A stretch of DNA of 64,000 bases from an uncultured Clostridia bacterium. Its GTDB lineage: Bacteria; Bacillota; Clostridia; UBA1381. The notes under the pieces are model-generated. The model saw only the letters and a program-made list of their open reading frames with translations. It was not told the origin of the DNA and did no database searches. The translations under genes and the position numbers were made by a program. How positions within the stretch are numbered: position 1 is the first letter of the stretch; the number at the start of each line of letters is the position of its first letter. Shown here piece after piece: positions 16,022 through 25,651 of this stretch. The stretch spans positions 1-64,000 of the forward strand of contig CANRJY010000011.1 in the NCBI GenBank assembly GCA_947631085.1, read 5' to 3'.

Positions 16022-17431
16022 TTACCCCTTGGTGTCTTTGCAGTATTTGTCTATGCCGTCGGCAACCGCTTTTCCTATCAAATCATATTCTGAATTTAAA
16101 ATTCCCAAATCATTGGAATTATCGTAGAACCCTATTTCAAGATACGCAATCGGTATGGGGGATTTGCAAAACAGAATAAGCTCGCCCATGCCGCTTATCA
16201 CTCCGTCGGAATAGGGTCTTATCGACGTTTGGGAAACGATTTCGTCATTTATGTATTTTCCGAGCGTGTTGCTCACATAGGCGTAATCGCCGTTTGCGCG
16301 CGCCTGATCGTACTCGCCAGAAAGCTCAATATACGCGCTTCCTCTGCCTCCGCCGGCGTTGGAGTGAAGGCACACGAAAAAGTCGGCATCGGGAACCGCC
16401 GTTATGTCGTTATTCGGATAGCAATATATAAGCCTTTTTGTCATGGACGGGTTATTGCCCGCTCCTCTTGTTATGCGCACCTCATAGCCCATGCTTTCAA
16501 GATATTTTGCGGCGCTTTGGGCGTTTCTCAGATTTATATCCGGCTCGGTATCGCGGTCGCCGTCCTCCATTCTGTACCAGCACGCCCCTCTTCCGATACA
16601 GCCGAAGCCCTCGCAGTCATGCCATGTTTCGCCCGATTTCCAATGCCGCCATTCGCCCCATTGGTTCTTGTCGGAATTGTATATCCAGCCGTCGTTCAGG
16701 CGTTCCTCATCGCTTGTAAGCGCCGAATCTATGCCGTGACCCGGATCTATGACTATGGTAACGGGCGGGCGCTTTTTTTCGTAATTGCCTGTGTAGGCGG
16801 GCATATCGCGCGTATCCTTCAGCTTGTCATACACCTTCGCGGCTATAATCGCGGCTTCACCGCGCGTTATTGTGCTTTCTTCATCCAATTTTTCGGCTTT
16901 GTCTATTATACCCGCGTGCGCGGCGATTCTGACGTCTTCGACCGCCCATTCGGGGACGGATCCCGCCGACGGCACGGCTTCATCGCCGCCGTCAACGTTC
17001 AGATCGCTTTTCAGGATCCTTGCCGCTATCGCAACCGCCTGTACTCTCGGTATCGGAATATCGCCGCGAAAGGTTCCGTCCTCGAAACCGGCTATTAATC
17101 CCGTTTCCGCAGCGGAGCCGGCGACGTAGTAATACCATTTGTCCTTAGTGACATCCTTAAGGTAATACGGGCGGTTCTCGCCCATCGTGCCGAGCATACG
17201 CAGCATCACAGCGGCAAACTCCGCGCGCGAAATGTCGGCGTCCGGATTAAATTCCGTTTCCGATACGCCGCTTATGTAATTTTTTTCGCGCAGCAAATTT
17301 ACGGCGTTTATCATCTCCTCGCTCTTCCCGCCCATATCCGTAAAATCGGCATATGCGCGGGAAAAACCGAAGAGTAAAATAAACGTCGTTAAAACAGCAA
17401 TAGATTTTTTTAATTGTTTTTTTCTGTTCAT
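16022..17431 (-). CDS. SLH-domain N-acetylmuramoyl-L-alanine amidase
   Basis: The 469-residue secreted protein begins with a signal peptide (residues 1-28). It then has three SLH repeats (about 30-210, with ISRAEFAAVMLRML, IPRVQAVAIAARIL, ITRGEAAIIAAKVY) that anchor it to wall polymer. The rest is an Amidase_3 domain with the zinc-binding VIDPGHG, LHSNAGGG and AYLEIGFYDN. The catalytic domain holds an unusual ~60-residue insertion rich in Trp, Cys and Gly between the first His and the next ligand. The start codon overlaps the stop of the carboxypeptidase gene (TAATG), so translation is coupled. It likely trims or splits peptidoglycan. Confidence 0.9.
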   Translation of the reverse strand: MNRKKQLKKSIAVLTTFILLFGFSRAYADFTDMGGKSEEMINAVNLLREKNYISGVSETEFNPDADISRAEFAAVMLRMLGTMGENRPYYLKDVTKDKWYYYVAGSAAETGLIAGFEDGTFRGDIPIPRVQAVAIAARILKSDLNVDGGDEAVPSAGSVPEWAVEDVRIAAHAGIIDKAEKLDEESTITRGEAAIIAAKVYDKLKDTRDMPAYTGNYEKKRPPVTIVIDPGHGIDSALTSDEERLNDGWIYNSDKNQWGEWRHWKSGETWHDCEGFGCIGRGACWYRMEDGDRDTEPDINLRNAQSAAKYLESMGYEVRITRGAGNNPSMTKRLIYCYPNNDITAVPDADFFVCLHSNAGGGRGSAYIELSGEYDQARANGDYAYVSNTLGKYINDEIVSQTSIRPYSDGVISGMGELILFCKSPIPIAYLEIGFYDNSNDLGILNSEYDLIGKAVADGIDKYCKDTKG

Positions 17432-18681
17432 TATTGACCAAATCCTATATAGAGCCGTTTTTCCTGCTCAGACCATACGCATGAGTCCGCCGCCGAGCTC
17501 AGCTCGTCCGCGGATACGGCGGTATAGCCGTCAAGCGGATATACGTTTTGAAATTTATAGCGTTTGCCGTTGTATTCTATTTCGGCGTTGATGACGCTTT
17601 CACGGTTTATATGAGACATAACGCTGCCCACGGGCTGCGCTTTGTAATATTCAAGCGAGATCGGCATCACCGTATTTTGAGGGGCGTATACGGCGGAAAC
17701 GGTTTTTGTTTGGTCGTTCCAGCTGACATCGAAGCCGTAATTCTTTAAATCCTCGATTATAAAGCAAAGCCCCTTTGCCGGACCGTTATACAGGAAAGTC
17801 GGTATTTCGCAGCCGTTTATACATACTCCCATATCGGTCGCGAACAGATTTTCATAAAAATACCGCGCCTGAGCGAAGCCGTGATCCAACAGCGTTACAG
17901 AGTCGTTAAATCTGTCATACGCGGACTCGGAATGCATGGTTACCGACACGAGCCGTATGCCGTCTTGAGCGGCGGTCGATGTGTTGCAATATCCCGCGAG
18001 CGAGGTCGTTCCGGTTTTAAAGCCGTCCGTTCCGGGGTATTCCCATGAGTTCCCGGGAAGCATACTATTCGTTGATTTGTATGTTATGCCGCCGAATACT
18101 ATATACGGTTTGGATGTGTAGTTTAAAATATCCGGATATTTGTTTATGAATTTCTCCGTAAGTATTGCCATCGAGCGCGCCGTTATCGTGCTGTCGTCGG
18201 AAAGACCGGACGCGTCCGCGTAATACGCCGTAAGGCCGAGATTCGACGCGGTCTCGTTCATTAAAGCCCAAAACGCTTCCTTGCTGCCGCAAAGGTATTT
18301 GCCCACCATTTCGCACGCGGCGCAGGCGGACGGAACCATTATGGCGTTCAAAAGCTCGTCTATGCTGTAGGAAGAACCTTCCTTCAGGAAAACATTTGTG
18401 GCTTCGCTGTCCAGGGAAGCCGCTTCGTCCTCCGCGTCAGCCGTTATCATCGTGTCCTTGCCGATAACGCCCTCAGCCATTTTTTCATAAATGATATACG
18501 CCGTCATGACCTTCGCCATGCTTGCCGGAGCAAGCGGTTCGTCCATGTTGAGCTCATAATAAAATTCGCCGGTATCCGCGTTGACCACGCAGGCGGATCT
18601 TGAGGTTACATCTATCGCGTAGGCGTTCAAGCTGCCAAACGCCATTATTTGAATAATTATAAAGGTTATTATCTTTTTCAT
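17431..18681 (-). CDS. Secreted serine D-Ala-D-Ala carboxypeptidase (S11) with C-terminal stalk domain
   Basis: It removes the terminal D-alanine from peptidoglycan stems. The protein has a signal peptide (1-22), SxxK with Ser54 and Lys57 (APASMAKV) and KTG at 222-224 (GFKTGTT). The SxN motif reads Ser118-Ala-Cys120 in place of the usual S-x-N. Residues ~290-416 carry copper-amine-oxidase-N-like stalk repeats (IEDLKNYGFDVSWNDQTK), unlike the PBP5_C domain of classical DacA. The gene lies 10 bases after the deacetylase gene with no clear ribosome binding site, and is coupled to the amidase gene. Together they form a cell-wall operon. Confidence 0.88.
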   Translation of the reverse strand: MKKIITFIIIQIMAFGSLNAYAIDVTSRSACVVNADTGEFYYELNMDEPLAPASMAKVMTAYIIYEKMAEGVIGKDTMITADAEDEAASLDSEATNVFLKEGSSYSIDELLNAIMVPSACAACEMVGKYLCGSKEAFWALMNETASNLGLTAYYADASGLSDDSTITARSMAILTEKFINKYPDILNYTSKPYIVFGGITYKSTNSMLPGNSWEYPGTDGFKTGTTSLAGYCNTSTAAQDGIRLVSVTMHSESAYDRFNDSVTLLDHGFAQARYFYENLFATDMGVCINGCEIPTFLYNGPAKGLCFIIEDLKNYGFDVSWNDQTKTVSAVYAPQNTVMPISLEYYKAQPVGSVMSHINRESVINAEIEYNGKRYKFQNVYPLDGYTAVSADELSSAADSCVWSEQEKRLYIGFGQ

Positions 18682-18691
18682 CGTTTATTAT

Positions 18692-19951
18692 TTAAGGCTT
18701 ACACAGGTCGTTCAGGGATCTTAATTCATATCCGTTGGCGATAGCGTACTGTATTACTCTCTCCAGCGCGTTGGCGTTGTCTCTTGATACGGCATGAAGC
18801 AGATAGATCGCGCCGTCATGCATATATCTCGTAATCATGTCATACGCGTAATCCTCGCCCTTTTGTACGGATTCGTCATAATCATAATAGGCGAAGCTCC
18901 ATAATATTGTGTTGTAGCCCATATCCTTGGCTATCGCGAGCGCTCTTTCATTGATCGCGCCCTCGGGCGGACGCATGTAATACACATCGTATCCAAATTC
19001 ATCACGCAAACGGTTTGAAATGACCTCGATCTCGTTCATAATCGTACCCACATCGCATTGAGCGAGATTTTTGTGATTTACTGTGTGGTTTCCCACTGTA
19101 AATCCCTTGTCTATCATTTGACGCACCAAATCGCTGCTTTCATCAAGATATTCGCCTGTGACAAAAAATGTCGCGGGAACGTTGTATTTTGACAGAACAT
19201 CCAATATCTTTTGCGTGTAGCCGGCTTCATATCCTTCATCAAACGTCAGATAAATCGCATGAGGACGGTCATGGTCGATATAGTACGCGTCAAATTTAGC
19301 GAGCATGCTCTTTTGCCAGCTGTACAGCTCCGGCTCGTCGCCTTCAACGCGCGTAAAGCCCCAGTCTACCTCCTCGGTCGGGAAATTGTAATAGCTGTTA
19401 TAGTCGAGCTCGCTTGACGCGGGTTTATAATGCCCGTACGGCCTTGCCGCCTTTTCAAGCGGGGCATATTCGATAACGGGCAGGTCATCCATCGTCAAAA
19501 ACAAAGCTTTAATATCCGCCGCCCACAATTTACTTCCGTACGGATAAAGGTTATCGAGCAGTATCATCATGCTGTCGTTCACGCTGTACGACGGCGTTTC
19601 AACGCCGTCAAGCAGAACCTTTATATCGCTTTCCTCCGTAACCTCGTACAGAGTTCCGCTTTCCTGCCACGGGAGCTTCACGCCTTCAATACCCGTAATA
19701 TCAGTACATTCCTTGTTCCGCGTTACGTTTACAACGCGGGATTGATCGTCGTAATCAACATTAAAGCCGTAGGATCTCAAATCCCTCACATATATTCCGC
19801 AGTAGTCGTTTATGTTATAACACGGAATGGGGTGGTTATTTATGTACGCCGCAACATCGTAATATAAAATTCTCTCGCCTGCCGCGTGTGCCGCGAACGG
19901 CATCATAAACACCGCCATAAATGCAAAAACAGTCAGTATAGCCTTTTTCAT
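18692..19951 (-). CDS. Polysaccharide deacetylase, PdaA-like, with N-terminal stalk domain
   Basis: The signal peptide is 1-23. Residues ~28-155 form a copper-amine-oxidase-N-like stalk (YVRDLRSYGFNVDYDDQSR). Residues ~230-415 form a NodB-type deacetylase: TFDEGYE (236-242), zinc-binding GNHTVNH (287-293), RPPEG and LLHAVS. The second Asp of the usual TFDDG is Glu here; B. subtilis PdaA also deviates at this place (TFDNGYENGYT), and the surrounding sequence resembles PdaA. PdaA-type enzymes deacetylate MurNAc for muramic-delta-lactam in spore cortex, so a sporulation link is possible but not shown. It is the first gene of a three-gene wall operon. TAGGAGAG precedes the start. Confidence 0.88.
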   Translation of the reverse strand: MKKAILTVFAFMAVFMMPFAAHAAGERILYYDVAAYINNHPIPCYNINDYCGIYVRDLRSYGFNVDYDDQSRVVNVTRNKECTDITGIEGVKLPWQESGTLYEVTEESDIKVLLDGVETPSYSVNDSMMILLDNLYPYGSKLWAADIKALFLTMDDLPVIEYAPLEKAARPYGHYKPASSELDYNSYYNFPTEEVDWGFTRVEGDEPELYSWQKSMLAKFDAYYIDHDRPHAIYLTFDEGYEAGYTQKILDVLSKYNVPATFFVTGEYLDESSDLVRQMIDKGFTVGNHTVNHKNLAQCDVGTIMNEIEVISNRLRDEFGYDVYYMRPPEGAINERALAIAKDMGYNTILWSFAYYDYDESVQKGEDYAYDMITRYMHDGAIYLLHAVSRDNANALERVIQYAIANGYELRSLNDLCKP

Positions 19952-19996
19952 ATTCTCTCCTATTAAAAATCAATCCGATACCTAAAAAAACACTTT

Positions 19997-20040
19997 ATTT
20001 AACAAAGAGCTGTTACTTACGCAACAGCTCTTTGTTAAAT
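19997..20040 (-). terminator. Strong hairpin after the secreted 214-residue protein
   Basis: The arms 19997-20014 and 20023-20040 form a perfect 18-bp stem with an 8-base loop, 11 bases after the stop codon of the gene at 20052-20696. On the minus strand the hairpin is followed by an AT-rich stretch with TTTTTTT a little further on. It should end the highly expressed upstream transcript before the wall operon. Confidence 0.78.
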
Positions 20041-20051
20041 TTTACTATAGA

Positions 20052-20696
20052 TTAGAATGCTCTTTCAACTTCGCCCTTCGAAGATACTCTGAATGCAGCA
20101 ACGTCCTTGCTTCCGCCGCCCGGTAACTGTGTCTTAACATATACATGATAACCTGTATCTACCTTTACCGGTGAGAACCACTCATACTCTGACGAAAGTG
20201 CAAAGCCTGTAGCCTTTACACGATTTATAGCAGCCTGCTCTGAGCAAACAACCGCTACGTCAGTATTGCCGAGAGCAGCAATCTTCTTAACGATAACATC
20301 TTCCCACCATCTGATTGAATAATAATCATTCTGTGTGATGTCTGTTCTGCTGTTCAACTGGTCAATAACAGCCTTTGCTTCATAGTAAAGACCCTTATCG
20401 TTGTATGAACGAACCTTTTCCAACAGTGCTGCCTTCTCCATAGCCGAGATAGCGCTGTCTACCTTTGCGTTCCATGCAGCTGCCTTTGCTTCGTCATAAC
20501 CCGGAGCATTGTTAACTACCTGAGAAAGCTCAGCCTTTGCTTCATAGTAAAGACCATCATAGTAGAAACTCTCAGCAAGTCTGAATGCGTCGTTATTGTC
20601 TGTCGGAATAGGAAGTGTAGCTGCTGAAGCAGTTACAGCCGATACAGCCAATATAGCTGCAGCTGACAAGCATACCATTTTCTTATTGATTTTCAT
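20052..20696 (-). CDS. Secreted protein of unknown function with duplicated GLYYEAKA motif
   Basis: The 214-residue product has a clear signal peptide (1-25, ending AVTASAA). It has two helical repeats, YYDGLYYEAKAELSQ (about residues 45-60) and YNDKGLYYEAKAVIDQ (about 98-114). The C-terminal domain is beta-rich (TGYHVYVKTQLPG, VAAFRVSSKGEV). I do not recognise a named family; the repeats suggest a TPR-like helical pair. Codon use is shifted to a narrow set (GCA, GCT, GAA) compared with neighbours. With its perfect promoter, GAAGGAGG site and 18-bp terminator it looks highly expressed. Confidence 0.8.
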   Translation of the reverse strand: MKINKKMVCLSAAAILAVSAVTASAATLPIPTDNNDAFRLAESFYYDGLYYEAKAELSQVVNNAPGYDEAKAAAWNAKVDSAISAMEKAALLEKVRSYNDKGLYYEAKAVIDQLNSRTDITQNDYYSIRWWEDVIVKKIAALGNTDVAVVCSEQAAINRVKATGFALSSEYEWFSPVKVDTGYHVYVKTQLPGGGSKDVAAFRVSSKGEVERAF

Positions 20697-20730
20697 ATGA
20701 AAAATCCTCCTTCAAATAATTTGTGATTAC

Positions 20731-20759
20731 ATTATACTATTTTATATGCATATTGTCAA
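20731..20759 (-). promoter_or_regulatory. Consensus sigma-A promoter of the secreted 214-residue protein
   Basis: TTGACA (20754-20759), a 17-base spacer and TATAAT (20731-20736) are seen on the minus strand, about 35 bases from the start codon. Both hexamers are perfect. Confidence 0.85.
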
Positions 20760-20849
20760 GTATCATCTTCAATTTCTTGGATAAATTGGCACTTTTTTGT
20801 AGAATGTTCACAAAAAATATAATTAATTTATAGGGGATTTGACATATAA

Positions 20850-22442
20850 CTATAGATACTTTACTATATCCGCAAAAATAAGTCCTATATTCCTTACAGG
20901 ATAAGCCACCGTGTCAAAGTCGCTTTCCGGATAAGGGTAGTCTCCTGTATAGGGGCATAACTCAATAGTCATAGCCATTTTTTCCTTATAATAGCGCACA
21001 TAATCGGTCATATAGCCGCTGTAGCCGTAGTCTCCGTCAGACGGCATTTTTTCAAAGCCGGTTTCGGAGCAAATCCTGTCAATATATGGGTTGAATTTGC
21101 CTATCAGATCCTGATTGCAGTTCGGATCCATCCAATATATTACCTGACCCTGCGAATGGAACGACGCGAAAATCTCAAAATTCGTATTATTTATAAGATC
21201 CTGCATGGCGCGGGTCTCCGGCTCACTCGCGGCATAGGCGCCGCTGTAGCCGCCAAATGAAGGACTGCCGCCCTTGCTGTACCACAGCACGTCGAAATTA
21301 TTGTTCAGATCCACACCGTTAGCCGTTGCCTTCCAGCCTCTGTAGCCGTATTCGTTTGTCGGCAGAGAGCGTATATAATCGGGATTTTTGGTGCTTTCAT
21401 ACCCGTTTTGGACGAGATTTATTCCGTCAGGATTTACCATCGGCACTATTATAAACTTAACGCTGTCAAGCGCCTCTCTGAAATTGTAGCCGTCCCTCGA
21501 TTCGTTGTTTGTATACGCGAGAGCGTATGTATCCGCCATATACATAAGGAAAACGGACGATATGTATTCCCTCGCGTGCATAGCGCCGCAAAGTATTATG
21601 TTTTTATCTCCCTTTCCGAGCGTAAACGCGGTCATATCTCTGCCCTCCGTCGTCTTGCCTATGCTGAACACGCTTATTAAGTCGGGATACATTTTTTGAA
21701 GGAACGCTATGTCCGAGTTCATCTGCTCATATGAATATGTAACATAGGGATTTACAACTCTGCGCGGCGTATAATAGATGTCCGTGTAGCCCGTATAGTT
21801 GAGCATTGTTTTATAATTCAGCGCGGCTTCATCGCCCACGGCGGCGCTGCCCTCGCATATCATTACAATTCCGTCGTTCCATCCGACAGAAAACCCGAGC
21901 GTTTCGCACAGCTCGCGCACAGGCACAAAGGATACGCCGTTATACACATGTATCCGCGGGTCGTCGGCGCTGACCGAATAGCTTCTGTCTTTAAAGCTCG
22001 CGATTATCATATGAGTTTCTTCTATATAATCAGCCCTGCCGCCGATACTCTCCACGACGTTTCTCAACGGAACAAACGTTATTTCATTCTCGACAAACGG
22101 ACGCTCCCACATATTTATGACCTCGTCGTTTATGCACATCAGCTCCGAGCCGACCGCATACACAAGTGTCGGGCTTAACTCGGGAGTCGGACTCGGCTGA
22201 AGCGGCGTCGGACTCGGCTGAAGCGGTGTCGGACTCGGCTGTGTCGGCGTCGGACTCGGCTGAAGCGGTGTCGGACTTGGCTGTGCCGGCTCTTCCGTAT
22301 ATAGCGGCATCGGGCTTGGCTGTGTCGGCTCTTCCGTATATAGCGGCGTCGGACTCGGCTGAGACGACTCTCTCGCGTAGGCAAAGGTGTTTGTGCAAAT
22401 CATCACGGCAAGTATTGTAGTTACTGTAATTATTTTTTTCAT
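20850..22442 (-). CDS. Secreted M14 zinc carboxypeptidase with proline-rich linker and stalk domain
   Basis: The 530-residue protein has a signal peptide (1-23), a PSPTPLQ repeat linker (28-92), a copper-amine-oxidase-N-like stalk (about 100-195, VPLRNVVESIGG, FVPVRELCETLGF) and an M14 carboxypeptidase domain (about 230-530). Zinc ligands are His289 and Glu292 (GAMHAREY) and His429 (SFHSQG); the catalytic Glu is 494 (MTIELCPYTG). M14 enzymes of this kind in Gram-positives often cut gamma-D-glutamyl-diaminopimelate bonds in wall peptides; the substrate here is unknown. AAAAAGGAG precedes the start. It stands alone between gdhA and the secreted small protein. Confidence 0.9.
   Translation of the reverse strand: MKKIITVTTILAVMICTNTFAYARESSQPSPTPLYTEEPTQPSPMPLYTEEPAQPSPTPLQPSPTPTQPSPTPLQPSPTPLQPSPTPELSPTLVYAVGSELMCINDEVINMWERPFVENEITFVPLRNVVESIGGRADYIEETHMIIASFKDRSYSVSADDPRIHVYNGVSFVPVRELCETLGFSVGWNDGIVMICEGSAAVGDEAALNYKTMLNYTGYTDIYYTPRRVVNPYVTYSYEQMNSDIAFLQKMYPDLISVFSIGKTTEGRDMTAFTLGKGDKNIILCGAMHAREYISSVFLMYMADTYALAYTNNESRDGYNFREALDSVKFIIVPMVNPDGINLVQNGYESTKNPDYIRSLPTNEYGYRGWKATANGVDLNNNFDVLWYSKGGSPSFGGYSGAYAASEPETRAMQDLINNTNFEIFASFHSQGQVIYWMDPNCNQDLIGKFNPYIDRICSETGFEKMPSDGDYGYSGYMTDYVRYYKEKMAMTIELCPYTGDYPYPESDFDTVAYPVRNIGLIFADIVKYL
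22178..22372. repeat. Tandem ~21-bp repeats encoding the PSPTPLQ linker
   Basis: Direct repeats built on the core GTCGGACTCGGCTGAAGCG recur with small changes, within the carboxypeptidase gene. Longer units (GTATATAGCGGC...) repeat twice. Such repeats can expand or shrink by slippage and change linker length. Confidence 0.85.
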
Positions 22443-22477
22443 GAATCCTGCTCCTTTTTCTGTTTGTTTCTCAATAA

Positions 22478-22506
22478 ATTATAGATGATATTTTATATAA
22501 AGTCAA
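22478..22506 (-). promoter_or_regulatory. Promoter of the M14 carboxypeptidase gene
   Basis: TTGACT (22501-22506), a 17-base spacer and TATAAT (22478-22483) lie on the minus strand, about 36 bases before the start. Confidence 0.7.
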
Positions 22507-22530
22507 TATTTATCAAGATTTTATATAGCA

Positions 22531-22559
22531 AAACGACATAGCCGCGCTATGCCGTTTTT
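22531..22559 (-). terminator. Terminator-like hairpin downstream of gdhA
   Basis: AAACG(A)CATAG pairs with CTATG(C)CGTTT around a CCGCG loop, with one mismatch. TTTTG follows on the minus strand and TTTTTG on the plus strand. Confidence 0.6.
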
Positions 22560-22626
22560 GCCGAAAAAAGTTACTGTTTCATTTAAGGATATCCTTATCC
22601 GTCCCGTTTAACTTGTCCTTTATCAA

Positions 22627-23988
<1,362 letters not shown>

Positions 23989-24055
23989 TTAAAATTATGT
24001 AACCGAATAGCGCCTGTGCATAAATATACACCCGCGTTAAACGCTTCCACGCATT

Positions 24056-24084
24056 ATTCTATCACTTTTTTTACCATTATGCAA
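24056..24084 (-). promoter_or_regulatory. Putative promoter of gdhA
   Basis: TTGCAT (24079-24084), a 17-base spacer and TAGAAT (24056-24061) are on the minus strand, with a leader of about 75 bases. Each hexamer has at least one mismatch to consensus. Confidence 0.5.
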
Positions 24085-24220
24085 CAAAAATTTGAAAAAA
24101 TTTTGAGTAATCGGAATATTTTTTTAATTTGGGCGGAATATCCTTGTATTTAAGCCGTTGTTAGATTTATGCAACATTTGTGAATATTTTGTAGCCCATT
24201 CTCGGATGCTCGCGAGGCTT

Positions 24221-25651
24221 TCAGGCGCTTTTTGACAGTTCAAACCAAAATACGCTGCCCTTGCCCTCCTCGCTTTGAACGCCGAAGCGCGCGTTGTGGG
24301 CGGTCAGTATTTCCTTTACTATCGACAGCCCCAGCCCGTTCGCGCCGCGCTTTTTCGAGGTGAAGTATTTATCCCAAATATGCGGCAGATCCTCGGCGCT
24401 TATGCCGCCGCCGTTGTCGCGTATCTCGGTTCTGACAGATCCGTCCTTTTCCGAGACCGAAACGTAAACGCGCTTATCGTCTCCGACATGGGCGACCGCG
24501 TTTGAAATGAGGTTATAAAGCACCTGCTCCAGCCTGCGCGCGTCCGCGGTGACGTACTTTTGCGGCTCGATTTCCGTAATTATTTCAACGCCGTCGGATC
24601 TGCATATTTCCGAAAATTGTTCCGCCGTTTTTTCCGCGAGAGCGCTTAAATCAATACTCTCAAGCTCGAACGATACCGCGCCCGATTGGAGCTTTGAATA
24701 ATCGAGAATATCGTTTACCAAGAGCGACAGTCTGTCCGATTCGCGAACGATAATTTCCGCATCGTTTCCCGCGTCCGCGCTTCCGTCGAGGTCGCGTATA
24801 AGCTCCGCGTAGCCCTTTATCATTGTCAGCGGCGTGCGCAGATCGTGCGACACATTCGCGAGCAATTCACGGCGCAGCTTGTCGGTTTCGGCGATTTTTC
24901 CCGCCGCGTATTCGAGCGACGAGGCAAGCTCGTCTGTTTCGGAGCAAAAGCCCTTGTTGAATTTCAAGTCAAAATCGCCGTTCGCCATTTTGAGCGATTG
25001 CTCGGAAAGCTCGGAAACGGGCTTTGAGAACCGCTTCGCTATCCATACCGCTATGAAAAGCCCTATCAAAAGCGCGAGAAACGTGACGGCGCAAAGCTGC
25101 ACGCGCAGTATTGCGACAGCCGAGCCTACCGCTCCGAGAGACGTGTTTATATACAAAATATTCCCGTCCGCCAGCCGCCGCCCGTAAACGAGCGTACCGC
25201 CGCCGCCGCGCTCGATCGTATAGCATACGCTGTCGTCAGAGCCCAATCTTTCAATAAAATCGCCGTAATGCTCGGGCAGACGGCGGTATTCCTGCTCCTG
25301 CCAATTCTGCGTTTCGCCCGCGCGATACGGATTTTGCCCGCCGCCGTGTTCGTGCACGTCGGGTCTGTACGACGGACTGTACTCGTCCGCGCTGTATATA
25401 ATGCTCCCGTCCGCGTCGGTGAGCAGTATTAATATGGAGTTGTCCTCCGCGAGAGTGTCTATCGCATATTCGGTGTTTTCCGCGCGGTAAATTTCCTCGG
25501 CGATTTTGCTTATCTGACGCTTTTGCATGGAGTTATAAAGGCTCTGCAAAAACACCGTTTGCAGCAGCCACAAAACGGCGAGGATCACCGCCGCGAACGC
25601 GGTGAAATATATCCACAGCTTAAAACCTATCGATTTAGTGTCGAGCTTCAA
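24221..25651 (-). CDS. Sensor histidine kinase of two-component system
   Basis: The 476-residue membrane kinase has TM1 at about residues 9-32, an extracellular sensor of ~140 residues (poorly conserved, with a HEHGGGQ stretch) and TM2 at about 175-200. HAMP, HisKA (NVSHDLRTPLTMIKGY with the phospho-His) and HATPase_c (NLISNAVAHVGDD, DNGGGIS, GLGLSIVKE) follow. The best start is TTG at 25651, because GGGGTGGG lies eight bases upstream. It overlaps the end of the response regulator gene by 17 bases. An earlier in-frame TTG at 25681 lacks a good site. It should phosphorylate the OmpR-type regulator encoded just upstream. Confidence 0.92.
   Translation of the reverse strand: MKLDTKSIGFKLWIYFTAFAAVILAVLWLLQTVFLQSLYNSMQKRQISKIAEEIYRAENTEYAIDTLAEDNSILILLTDADGSIIYSADEYSPSYRPDVHEHGGGQNPYRAGETQNWQEQEYRRLPEHYGDFIERLGSDDSVCYTIERGGGGTLVYGRRLADGNILYINTSLGAVGSAVAILRVQLCAVTFLALLIGLFIAVWIAKRFSKPVSELSEQSLKMANGDFDLKFNKGFCSETDELASSLEYAAGKIAETDKLRRELLANVSHDLRTPLTMIKGYAELIRDLDGSADAGNDAEIIVRESDRLSLLVNDILDYSKLQSGAVSFELESIDLSALAEKTAEQFSEICRSDGVEIITEIEPQKYVTADARRLEQVLYNLISNAVAHVGDDKRVYVSVSEKDGSVRTEIRDNGGGISAEDLPHIWDKYFTSKKRGANGLGLSIVKEILTAHNARFGVQSEEGKGSVFWFELSKSA

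Noticed and set aside
22178-22372. CRISPR-like repeat array
   Set aside because: The repeats are contiguous without spacers and encode a Pro-rich linker in frame.
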